Positions 1 through 46,800 of a stretch of DNA of 64,000 nucleotides are shown here, piece by piece. Below the pieces are notes generated by a model. The model was given only the letters and a program-made list of their open reading frames with translations, was not told the DNA's origin and did not search any database. The position numbers and the translations under genes are program-made. Source of the stretch: Trematomus loennbergii (Eukaryota; Chordata; Actinopteri; Perciformes; Nototheniidae); the NCBI GenBank assembly GCA_012861695.1, contig JAAOOA010000016.1, positions 21,809,202 to 21,873,201 on the forward strand. Direction: 5' to 3'. Each line of letters begins with the position of its first letter. The first letter of the stretch is position 1.

Positions 1-29663
<29,663 letters not shown>

Positions 29664-32575
29664 GAGCTGTATGAAGTGATCTGCTGGGGTCATAGCTCAT
29701 CCCGTACAATCTAGAGAGGTTCAGAACGTTTAGATAGATTTTTGGCCTAAAACTCCTGGAGGGTTTAGAACCTGGCTGCCTTTTTTCTATGTTTTAAAAA
29801 AGGTTCTATCACTTAGAACCCCGCTGTGTCTTTGTTCTAGAGCAGAGACTGTGTCCAAATCATTCACTCGCTCACTATATGTAAACACACTATAAGTCTT
29901 TCTATAAAAGCTTTTTAGAGCTCTGTGGAAACACAAGTACAAAAACATATTTGGGGTTTTTTCCTCATCCAGCATGTTTGATGCAGAACGTTTAAAAAAA
30001 GTGAAATGATTAAGATAACAGTTAATGAGAAAATAACAATTAAACCATCAAAAACAATAATATTAGGTTGGAGAATTTTAGCTCCAATACTTCAAGTTTG
30101 GTAATGCCAAGTTACTACTCATATGTTTACATAAGGCACACCTTTTAGCAGTTGTAGAAAATACTCAGCGGCCACTTAAAATGTTATTACATAAAATTGT
30201 ATTAGCAATTTTTTATTTTCAGTATAGTAAAGTAAACTCCTTCCGGTTCCTTCGACAAAAACCACATGTCTACCCTACTTTTATCATTTTCGAATCATAA
30301 ATCTATCGATTAGATTCACGATGCATTGTGGGATACTTTTGAGTCCATGAATCCCGACTACATACTGAGGCACATAGGAACTAAAGTCAGTCGGTGAGCA
30401 GTGAGTGATTTTGGACGCAGCCTGAGCTCTAGAACCGTGGCGTGGCAGCAGGTCTACGATGTTCCCTCCCGGTCCAACACACTGCCTTGTCCCATTTGGG
30501 AACACTCTGGAGTTCTGAACATTCCCAGCATCCTCTGGTGCTCCTCTCTCCCCTTTGTTACCTTCTTCTCTCGTTCTGTCGGTGCAGCTAAACGTTGACC
30601 GCTGCTGCAGCTTTCGCAACACAATACCCTCACCTTTTTATTTATATATATATTTTTATAGGTAATTTAATATGAAGAGACTTGACCTTACCTTAGCTAC
30701 CAGCAGGACATACATTCCATGTCAGTTTCAGAGTTGTGCGATCACGCTTTTAGATTTGTTGACTTGAGAATCATGCATGCATGTACCCTTAAAATGTTGA
30801 ACAAAAAAAAATAATTTGTAAATATTTCTTTTCTCCCAGTATCAGCCTAATGCTGGCAGTTGTTTTGTATTGCATATATGCTGTTTTATGAGTGTTTTAA
30901 AGTCACCCATGCTGCAGTACCGTTCGTGTTCTAGAGACGGCTCGCATACTGGATCGGAGCGAGGATGAAAGTGTGTTTTCTTCCCAGAATGCCCTGACGA
31001 TTTTAGCCATGCAGGTAGGAAAACACTGGAAGTCCGACAGAGCAAACATGGAATCTTTTCTACGTTCAAAACTCAAAAGGACCTCTCTGATTGGCTAGGC
31101 CTGTAAAGACACAGCATCATTTCAGATTATTAAGCAGCCCGGGAGTGGCCACATTGGAGAAATATGTACAGAACACTGAGTGCACAAAATGGCTTACTAT
31201 AAACACACCCTGTGCCTTTAAGAACAAAATGTCTAAATGAAATCCACATTTTTTTTTAATAACGTGCGTAAACTTTAAACTGAGCCTTGATATCGAGTTG
31301 AGTCAGAATCTAAGTGTTCTATTTCTATTTTTACACTTTTGTAGCATTAAACAAGCAGCTTTCCCATGAAGCCACATGTCCATCTCATCATGTTCAGGAG
31401 GGTCGGGGACATTTGAGAACAGAATTCACTAAAAGACATTGAAGACAGTTTTCTATTATTATACATACTATGATTTTAGAGCCAAGTGAACGGCTTCCTC
31501 AGGATTAATTCATGGTAAGTTGATTTAGTTTTCTCCAAACCTCTATGAACTGAGGTGTGACTATGCAGGAAATATACTGTACCTCTTCCTATGGTCACTC
31601 CCGGGCTTTCTCTCCTCAAATTGAACAAATGAACTTCTTCTTCGTTAAAACTGACTGATTCTTGAATCCCCTGACTTCTATCCCTGTCTTCCTCCTTCAG
31701 TCTGTTTTGGAGAAGTTCAATAGAAAATGTGTCCCGCTTTTGAAGGACGAACCAAGGGCTCATTTGTAGAAAGGTACGAACTTCCAAATGCTGTAAATAT
31801 AATTGTGATTCTGCTGTGTATATTACTGTGGCATCTGATGATGGGTTAGAATGTGAAGTACCCCATGTTCTGCATTTTTATGACCACTGACTGTCAGAGC
31901 AGCACACTGTAAAGGCCTTACTAATCACCAAGCTGTCAAAGGGGCAGTTTACAAGCCAAGATATCACTGGATTTACCCTTTTTTATTTTATTTTTTTTAC
32001 ACATGAAGGGTTATCTGTAAATACCATGATGCACTGGTGCTGTATATTCCCCTAAACATATTGTATTACAGTCTAAAGCCTACAGGTTGTTTACAGCAAC
32101 AAAAAGAAAGGTTTTGAAGGCAAACGATGACTGGACATTCCCAAAAAGACATTCCACTTCATTTGATAAACTGCAGCATGATGTGTGTGATGGCGGTTCT
32201 CCATAAGGTGCATTCAGGCGTCTGGCTAAAGGGACCAAATTGAACTCTTCCAGCTCTAAGGCCTCTGTCTTCAGGACCAAAACCACTAAATGAAGTAGCT
32301 GCTAGCGAGGAGTTCTTACACAGAAAACAACTCCGTACGAAAAACTAAAACCTCAGAGGCGTAGTGCAGCCCGCCACCTTCCGATCAAATAACACTACTT
32401 CCTGTTTAATGCAACACTTCCTGTAAATCACTGAACATCTCGGTCAGGTTAGCTTTGAGTACATCTGTTTCAGTGAGCGTTTTTTGTTATCATTACAGTA
32501 TTGGTTATTTCACGCCTGATTGATCAAGAGTATCAAGTTTATCAACATTTTGAATAAAGTCTAAATCAAGACTAA
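29664..32575 (+). other. map3k21: map3k21 3' UTR (inferred), ending near an AATAAA at about 32554
   Basis: No coding exon is visible on either strand after the stop codon. An AATAAA signal near 32554 is followed by a T/G-rich stretch and is the best candidate poly(A) site, giving a UTR of about 2.9 kb. The UTR includes a fragment of a transposable element (about 30234-30316) that also occurs in map3k21 intron 3. The next gene, il22ra2, is convergent, and its likely poly(A) signal lies only about 0.5 kb away. Confidence 0.5.
30234..30316. mobile_element. fragment of the palindromic element, in the map3k21 3' UTR
   Basis: This stretch repeats the interior of the element at 22461-22780 (CTCCTTCCGGTTCCTT, then CATGTCTACCCTACTTTTAT) with a few substitutions. 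It lacks the outer terminal repeats. It shows the family is dispersed and that this copy decayed or was truncated on insertion. Confidence 0.7.
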
Positions 32576-33602
32576 TGACAGGTCTTTGTTCTTCTTTATT
32601 CTGACGTATAATTACTACAATTATTTCACGCTGTTTTCTTCTTAAATCTGACATTTTCAGGTTCATACTACAATGTTTCATGCTTTAATGTTCATACATT
32701 TTTCATACTATTTTTAGAATCACAGCTTGTCTTGTGGCAGTTTGTGTGTTGGTAGGCTTTACAAATGTACGTTCATAAGCAATGAAAATGTGTTATTTTT
32801 CATAATGTATTACTTTAAAGCTCAATGAGCTTGGGGCTGAGTGGCACAATCACTGTAGGGAAGACATAAAGTATTAAGCAACAGTATAAATACGTTTATT
32901 TTCATCCTTTCATGGGATAAATAATATGGGAAGAATAACAACAGCCTTATCATTATAACAGCCTTATCATTATAGTTTCAAACAACTGAAGAAGGACAGC
33001 TGAAACCCAATGAGACAGAATGACCAGTGTAAACAGTGTCTTTGGCTTTATTTGTAACATGACATGTACAAAAGAAAACAGGTTACATTTTCAAAGTATT
33101 GCATCTGAATAGTGTCATGGCTTCAAGGTAATGCTACAGTAATCATTTTGCACAATATTTGTCCACTTTAAAGAAATGTTAAGACGGCTAGATTGATTTG
33201 CATGTGGGAATTACATACAAAAGTACACTGTGTGGTCACTTATGAAAACTACATATTTCCTATAACTGAATACATGGAACTGTAATGTAACCAATATGTT
33301 GAAATGTGTATGAAAACAAGCGAAAACAACACTAAACTGCTACATATTAGTTTTCACCTTTAACTCACGGGTGTCCTGACGTCAAATGTGTTGTAGTATG
33401 TCCTTATTGAAAGATAAACTGTGCTACATCAAAAAATAAAATAAGATAAAAACTAAATAATCCTAACTAAGGGTCCACTGACTAGTGTGATCTCACTCAT
33501 TTGCAGTGAAAAGCTAGTGAGTGTAACTTGAGTTAGAATATTTCAGTCATATGCACTTCAACATGCCGGATCAATAATGCTTTCAGGAATAGAGCCCATC
33601 TT

Positions 33603-38459
<4,857 letters not shown>

Positions 38460-41254
38460 GGTGGTGAGGTTGGAGGACGACAGACACAATGCTGCTGAAC
38501 TGATGCTGCAGAAAACACGCAGACCTTTAACGTCCCGTCAACTTCCCCTTTTAAATTCCATGATGACCTTTGTGACACATGTTTTTGACACAGAAGTACA
38601 TTAACACACACAAACCTACACATGAGGATGTATTCACGACTCGTAGTGAGAGGGTTGAGCTTCATCAGCTGTTTGAAATCCATCCTTATAGAAATCAAAG
38701 AGCACTGAGGTGTGATGGTGTGGATAAAATAAAGATATGCACACATACAAAACATTAATCTCTCTAATAGATCAAACAAGTGCATGCCCACATAAACTCA
38801 TGAAAATGTTAACCATTTATCGGGAAGTTAGTCAGAAATTAAATCTAGTTTTAATTTAATTAAAATAAGATCTCTCCTGCTATACTGACATTACTTTACG
38901 TAAATCTAAATGACTAATGTCAAAGCACACATCTAAGTTTAAGTTTGAAGTCGCTTTTCAAGTCAGAATGATTTACTTATTATACTAGGGGAAAAAAAGT
39001 TAAAATACTATAATTCAAGTGTCCCAGTAAACCGTGACATGTGACACAAACAACACAGACGACAAGCAAATCCTAAAAAGTAACCCATCACATTAAAAGA
39101 CCAAACATGAACAATCAAATAAGTTAATAAATAAATGGTGATAAATAAGTAAATAAATACATAAAATCTATAAAATGTATACATTACATGTCACTTGTTA
39201 GACGCTTTTATCCAAAGCGACTTACATACTCAATACTGGGGCAATCCCAACAGGAGCAATTTGGGGTGAAGTGTCTTGCCCAGGGACACAACGACATGCT
39301 GACTGCAGTGGGGTTTGAACCTGTGCCCTGATCCCAACACCAAGGCTATATCCACATATAAATACATAAAAATAAATAAAATGCATAAATAGATCAATAA
39401 AAAAAGTGTATGAATAGACAAATAAATACAAATGTATGAATAAATAAAATGTGAAGATAAAATGTTTAAATAAATAAAATAAATAAATACAAATAAATAC
39501 AATGTATGAATATAAATAAATAAATAGGTGTCGCTTCCACAGCATCGATGCAACGCTAATACATCTTGTTCATCATGCAATATAATTTATCCATCATTAA
39601 CTTTGTGATTCACACCTGACCTGTGATTTTCATATCAATAGGTTTTTATATTCATCAAAAAAGGTCTATTGATAGATTCTTCAAAAGAATAAATATTACG
39701 TGTATTCTCGTAAGGTGAGTGGGTGAGCTTCCTCAGGGTGACAGCTACAGGAACAAATGATAACGGGCAGTTTACTGGAAACGTGTTGCATAATGACCTC
39801 TGTGACATTAGAGAGAGGAGAGAAGCAAATGATTGACTGTTTTATCACATTTCAGTTAACGCTTTGTGTTAATATTTAACAATATTTTTAATGGCTTTAA
39901 GAATATCTGGCTCTGTGCTAACTTTCAAATTGTTTGGGAAATTATGCTTAAAAATATATTTAAGTTGAATATCAATAGCTCATGTTATGTGACCAATGAC
40001 TTCAAATCCAGTCCAGATGTTAATACTAAACTGAACAAGGACACGTCTTTTTTATTTAACTGTTTATCTATCTTTTATTAAAACATTGTTTTAAATTCAG
40101 AAATTAGACTTTTATGTAAAGGCTGAATACTCAATAAATATATATATATATATATAACAAAACAGTAAAATCCAATATAAAAAGAAGTGTCCTACTTGTC
40201 CAATGTAGTTATACAAATCTGCATTCATTTCGAGTCACTTGGTCACATGACATGGGAGCTATTGAAAATAAATTAGATATTTAATTAAAAGATGTACAGT
40301 GCAGTCAAATGCAATGATCTTGTATTGAAATGTTTTTTTCATGGCGCATCAGTAAACTGAAAAGGTGTGCCTCATAATCCATTTTACATAATTGTTTTCT
40401 TAGCATATTTTCAATAATATGAGTTATTAAAAATGACATTGGCTTTATCTCAGTTATCTTAGTGTTGTGTAATTCTACCTGTCTTGTATGTATGTTTAAC
40501 TGCTTTTGGTCTGTCACTCAACTTCAGGTCTGCAATATATAGGTTTTATTTACCTTCATTGCGTTGTCATGTTTATTTATTGCGGTTATATTGCATAGCA
40601 CATACTTTCTTCATATAGTGCAGCCCTAATCCTCATCACTTTAAATAGAGGGGGGGGGGTTAAAAGATTTAAAAGGTCATGCTTAACCAATTTCTGCCTT
40701 CAGACCTTGTAGTTATGCTAAGTAACATCCATTTTAAATTGAGTAGACATTAACACACAAGCTCTGATAGGGCGGTGGGAAATATCGGACAGAGCTGCTG
40801 CAGATTACCAGAAACTCTTTACCTGCAAGGTGGAATTTGAGGACATGTGACTACAGTAATAGTGAAGTATGTAGTGCAGTTACTGGAACCCAAAAGGTCT
40901 CCAAATCCAACTCCCACACACACAACCACTAAAGAGGAAGGAAACATTGCAAACAGACATCTAAGTACACACAAACACACACACACACACAAGGTCTCCC
41001 TGGGCACTGATCTAGAGGAAGGAACGTGGATAGCATGTCATGAAACAGGACGTGCATGCTTCTTCCTTTCCACAGTGACATGGTAGAATCTGACATATTT
41101 AGTATTACTCAATAAATGTAAATTAGCTGCTTCACTGCACTAAATACCAACTTCCCTTCCTTGATATGTAACTCTTCACATAAAGTAATTTAGTGTGTAC
41201 AACATCCGCTTTATAACCACATCCTTTAGGATACAAACAGAAAAAAGAGCAAAT
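38460..41254. other. intergenic spacer between il22ra2 and the ifngr1-like gene
   Basis: The spacer contains the il22ra2 upstream region, the repeat at 39188-39345, AT-rich simple sequence (39110-39530; (TA)n near 40139-40156) and a short (CA)n near 40974-40992. I see no coding exon. The immediate il22ra2 promoter shows no clear TATA box that I would defend. Confidence 0.6.
39188..39345 (-). repeat. SINE/LINE-type tail with the conserved fish core
   Basis: The motif AGACGCTTTTATCCAAAGCG followed by ACTTACA is the reverse of the conserved tail shared by many fish SINEs and their partner LINEs. Downstream are CTTGCCCAGGGACACAACG and GGTTTGAACC, usual companions of this repeat. It is followed by an AT-rich stretch of AAAT/ATAA units to about 39530. 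It lies between il22ra2 and ifngr1. Confidence 0.7.
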
Positions 41255-43274
41255 GTTTTTTTTTTACTTTTATTGAAATGAAGTAATACTGAAAACTCAC
41301 ACGAGATAATAAACATTAACAGCGGTTTTCAGACGGAAAATGAATCATTATAAAGGACATAGGCAAGAACTGAGGAAGCATAATTAAGAGTTAATTAGTG
41401 AAATTATAAAAACAAGTGCTCGAGGTTAATGGGCCGGCCACTTTTCCAAATCAAACGTTAACATTCAAATATCATCAGACAATCACTCCGGCTGGTCATC
41501 AAACCCGTCATTTTACTCTTTGAAAATTGCGAACTGAATGTTTTACACAAATACAAAAGCACCATTTCCTTTTTTCAAAGTCAGCGTCAGCATCCAGCCT
41601 CTGTATAACAGATCTAGCTGGGAAGGCTCATCAACTCGCACAGTCTCAAGTTATGCAACACAAAACAAGTTAAACACAAAACAACAATAAGCAACTCAAC
41701 AGCTGACGTTTAAAGCCCGGTAACAAGGCACAAGTAAAAGTGTTAAAACATCACTTCAGTTCCTCTGGTGCAAATCCCCTCTCTTTTCATGAGAAAATGA
41801 GTTCATCGAATTCCATAAATTCATTTAAAGGCTGGGTAAAATAACTCAAACATTTTGTAACCCTGTGTTAATTGTTCAATTAACAGCCTTTATTTGGCAA
41901 GAATTTAATACATTTTCGTATTAATAGTGTTTTTTGACAACTCGCCTTGAACTTGGCGGGTGTCTACATAAAAGTATCTTAAGAAATATACTTTGGCAAA
42001 CGGCCCAAACCACGTTCAGTCTGTAAGTAGAGCAGCTAATAGAGCAGTTTGTTAACAGGAGGAGCGTGTTTGGCTTTTAGTGAATAAATGATCCATCAGT
42101 AGTTCTCCCTCCCTCGACCAGCAGGAATACTCTCCTCTACAGATCCATATTGCTCTTCTTTCCCCATCACACTCACTCTGGGATCCAATCAAATCTGACT
42201 TGCATCAACTAACCCCCCCGAATATTTCATTTAAGTCAAAGAAATGTCACAAGTCACTGTTGTATATCTGTGACTTTAAGGTGCAACGAGCATAATGAGA
42301 GACTAAAGGATTGGATTCAGGTAGAAAAGACGCGCTAATACAGAGAAAACAGTACTGTGACTACTCAGCACAGTTACTGCTGAACATGGGGTCAACAGAT
42401 AAGATCATAATGCATGATTAACAGATGCTTATGATATAACAGTATTTACAGAAAACGTTAATAGTTTTACTTCCATGCGCATTACAGAATATAAAGCACA
42501 GTTACTCCCTTTAAGTCACTAAACTAGGATTCATTGAAAGATGTGTTTTAGTGACGCTTTTGTTTTTGAGTAACAGTTGAAACCCTGACATTTAAATTCA
42601 GAGGTAAATGCAACAGTCAGTGAAGAGGTAATGCCGTCATGAGAAGCACTTTAAAGAGCTCTGCAGAAAAGATGCTTATCTTCACATTTCTCTCAGATAT
42701 GGCAGCTATGAATCATTCACATCTCCTTTCATGAAGCTCCTGTGGAGGTTGCATGCACTTATTACTAAGCCAATCACAGGTAATTGAGCTGATTTGGCAG
42801 CTACTGGAAATGTTAAGCATGCAGGCATGAGAGGAGGCAACATTTGAAACAATATCAGAAATCAAGAACTTAAATGAACAACATTACGACACTGACACTG
42901 GTGACTGATCTGATTTTAGCAATTCATTTGATCTATATTATACAACACATCTGTAAGGCCATTTTAATTTGTAACCTTAGTTGCTTGCTCTGACACATTA
43001 GTGCAAAGTCAAATGTAACTGATGTCTGAGTGCACCTACAGGAGGGACGTTCCTGGTTCTCTGTTCCCTTGGAGACGGTCTGACAAGGGAACAACCCAAA
43101 CCACCTGGAATTTGTAACCGCGACTGAAAATCGCTGTTTAGGGTTAAGATTTTCCAATTTGAATGACAGGCAGACGAGTTCCCTTTTTTGACCCAACTTC
43201 AAACATTCGATGTGCCACAATGTTCGGAAGTTACAGCCTCAGCCGCGGTATCCCTCCGCCGTTTCGCCCGGAGC
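41255..43274 (-). other. ifngr1: ifngr1-like 3' UTR (inferred)
   Basis: No coding exon is apparent. On the minus strand an AATAAA lies near 41270 within TTTCAATAAAAG and is the best candidate poly(A) signal, giving a UTR of about 2 kb. Several other AT-rich hexamer variants exist, so the end is not certain. Confidence 0.4.
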
Positions 43275-43805
43275 CTACGACACCACCCCCGCGCGCTTCT
43301 CATACCCAGAGGGCGCCTCAGCGACCTCCAGCGGCTCGTCTGGCTCCAAGTCTCTGCCCTGCGTGTAGCCGGATCCTTCATCGGTCGCCACCTCCACGCT
43401 GTCAGAAAGGCCTTTGTCTGCCTCTGCCGACACGCCGCAGCGCATCCGGAGCACGGAGTCATCGCAGGGATTGATGAAAGATGTGACGTCTTTCTCCTCG
43501 TCCATCAGTGTGGGAGAGCAGGGCACCACTTCAGGAACAAAGATCTTCTCCTGCAGGTATCCTTTGCTCTCAGGCATTCCTTTGGCTGCGAATTTCTTTA
43601 AGACGAAAACAGAAATTGTTAGATGGAAGTGTGGGTTAAAATACAATTGTTAAAGTAAAATAGGAGTTGATGATAAGAACAAAGCCTACAAAGAATTTTG
43701 GCATAGAAGTTGTTGCATTGGTCTTTTTTCGGTAGACCATGAAGAGGACAAAAGCAACCGCACTCGAGATCAGCAGGACGCCCACCACCCACATATGGAC
43801 GAGAT
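43275..43805 (-). CDS. ifngr1: ifngr1-like exons 6-7: transmembrane helix and cytoplasmic tail
   Basis: Exon 6 (43805-43690) encodes MWVVGVLLISSAVAFVLFMV, then the basic stop-transfer YRKK and TTSMPKFF. Exon 7 (43595-43275) encodes about 106 residues, acidic and Ser/Glu/Asp-rich (SPTLMDEEKDVTSF; EVATDEGSGYTQGRDLEPDE), with GYEKRAGVVS before TAG. A GC run just before the stop (minus strand GCGCGCGGGGG) is a likely place for another missing base. If one is missing, the tail would extend to a TAA roughly 50 bases further on. The exact C-terminus is therefore uncertain. Confidence 0.72.
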
Positions 43806-46800
43806 CTAGAGGAAACAGATAGGAAGTCAATATATTTATAGACTCACTTAAACACACATTTTTAGCAAAGAAACCAGTAGCTCTGAATCTGTGTTCAGTC
43901 CAACCCCTGCAGTAAACGTGACAAAGTGTCCTTGTGCAAGATATTGAACCCCAAGTTGCTATCATAACGATGTTTAAAAGCGTCAACCAAATACCAAATC
44001 ATTTGATGTAATGGGTTCTTGACAGAGGGGCTTTGTTGTTATACTGAAAGAAGCAAGGAGGGCAAACCAACCAATATTACTCTGTCGGGTAAAACAGAGG
44101 AATATAAATAGATTGAAGCTTTAATCAAATGTTGATCTAAACGTTCGAATGCTGCGTGGCTTCTTTTGCTTTTTTTAGATTAAGATAAACACTTTCCAGA
44201 TTCCAGGTGTGGCTGCATAGGAGTGATGCACGGTAAAATGGGTTAGGAATATATCACAGGTTTGGGAGGACTGGTGACAAAGAAATAATAATAATACAAA
44301 AACTTTATTTGTAGAGCACCTTTCATACACAGGGTGCAGCTCAAAGTGCTTCAACAGGAAGCTCTTCTGTATAAAAGTACACTTTTATACAATAGTCCGC
44401 CTCCTTAAGGCGTGAGTTTTTGAAAACATTATTTTTAAAAGTTTCATTCCAGCTAATATGAATTGAAGCAGAATGAATTTGGGAGAATACTATCTTGACA
44501 ATTATCTTTCCTATAATGCGTTGCTGTGCATCTTAAAGGTCTCCTATTATACTGTTTTGCATTAATATAGTATAGGTCTCAGATATATACAGACATGTCT
44601 CTGAAGTGTTTGGCTCCAAACACAAACAGATCAGAGCAGCATCCCATAATCCCCTCTGCTTCAGCCCTGTTTCAAAAGTGCTGATTCTCTGTCTGTTACT
44701 TTAGATGAAAATAAGGAGCCCCTCCCCACGCCCCTCAGAGATATTTGGTTAAAAAGAACACAATGGTGCTCTAGGAGGAGATTCAGGTGATAAGGGGGGG
44801 GGGTTACCTTGGTTGGTGATTGGCTAATGGTTACACAACAAAAATCCTTATGACATCATAAAGTGACCAAAATCTGATCAGCTCATTCTCAGACATGTTT
44901 TTATATAAATGGATCAGGACAAAAAGTGAGAGAATCTTTTTCCTGAAACTTTCAGAATCTCTTTACACATGATGTATAAAAGACATGAAAACGTGGATTT
45001 TGCATAATAGGTGACGTTTAAGTAGGAAACTAACAAAATAAAAAAAATAAGAAAATGTTACTCAACAGCTTGGTGGTTCTTTGTATGGCGCGGCGCAGAC
45101 CGGTCGGAGGGTTTTTACTAACATCTTCTTCAGCTCGCCTTCGACCGTCACACAGTGTTTCTCCTGAGAAGCGGCCACTGTGAAGTTCATCTCACACACA
45201 CTCTCCTCACAGACAGATGGGTGGTGTTCCTTCTGCACACACAGACACACACACTTATAATGGTAAGCAGGTGTGCAACTATTCATACAAATACTTCATT
45301 TACAGAACTCAGTAGGATTACTTTCACTTGACATGTAGTGCAATGTATTTCATCTATGTACTTGGGTTTTGTTTGTATATTCTAGTTTATTCTGACTTGT
45401 AAACAATCTGTTTTTGAGATCTTCCAATGAAATACGGATGTAGATGAGCATTTAAGCTAACGCCTGTATTTCACATCATGTATGTTTATACTGATGTTCA
45501 TTAAGTTGCACAGTCACCATCAAATAAGCAAATACAAATATGAAGTGATAATTCCTGCTAACTGCTATGACCCTGAGATATTTGCTCATGCTTTATCAAT
45601 GCCATAAGAAACTTCAGAAGGTGATAGAAGGTCTGACCTGGTGGTGGACCAACTCGACCATGTATCCAAATACGGGGAGCTCTTTGCTGATCTGGCCATC
45701 CTTGTTCTTCTTGCTTTCTGACTGCTGGGCCTCTTGATTTCGTACAACAGCCAGGCATGAAGCGGACCAGGATTTTGCCATCATGTAGGGTCGTGACGTT
45801 TACTGAAGGGAGGTCAAGAGAACCTGAAAAACAAACATCACCATTTCTGAATTGTAATTTAGGTTTCATGTTGACTTTAGCACATTAGTTGCTCCATAGC
45901 TCCGCTAGAGGTGAAAACCTTCACATGTTACTTTTAAAGGGGACCTATTCTGTTCACTTTCAGTTCATATGTGTATTGTGTGCCTCTACTGTGACATTTT
46001 CACATGCTTTAATGTTCAAAAAGGTCTTTATTTTTCTCATGCTGCAGCACCTCTTTTCCCCTCTGTCTGAAACCAGAGCCCAGTGCGCTCTGATTGGCTA
46101 GCTGGCCGGCTCTGTTGTGATTGGTCAACCGCTTAGAGATGTCCGAATATTGTTTGGACATGTTGGTAAACTCATTTAAAAAAGTTACATTTCAAAAATG
46201 TTTCCCAAATTGGGATCAATAAAGTACTTCTTATCTTGATAGTAAGCTTAGTCAATAAGAGCGAACGCAGAGCACGGGTGGGAAGAAGCGACATGCTAAT
46301 CACATTAAATATGGCGCTAGCAAAGCAGCGAGAGGTGATGAGAGGTTCTATTCTATTTATTGTATTTATTACTTGTACTATTTTATCTGTTTTATTGTGT
46401 TGCACTGTTGGAGGAGCCTGTGACCTAAGATTTTAACTACACTGTACTGTAGCTATGCACACATGACAATAAAAGCCTTGAAACTTGAATACCCCACAGA
46501 TCGATTAAAAAATACTAATCAATTCAGTGTCTGAATTGTATCAATGTGAAACATGATGAAGGCGACCCCTGACATTAATGCCTGAACAGTGTTCTGACAA
46601 TGATAGCTATCTTAACATGTCTGTTACTAACATGTTGTTTCTCCTGTAACTGTTCACCTGTCAGCCCAACAGAACCCCCAGGACAAAACTCAAATATTAA
46701 TATATAAAAAGGGTTAGTGAAGTCAGTTGTTTTCTTCTACAATGCCATCAATGCTCACATGTTCTTATATCTAGAGCGTCCTTGAAATAGCTGAATTCTA

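Noticed and set aside
43163..43601. Plus-strand open frames opposite the ifngr1-like tail exon
   Set aside because: They are antisense shadows of a GC-rich coding exon, with no splice or start context.
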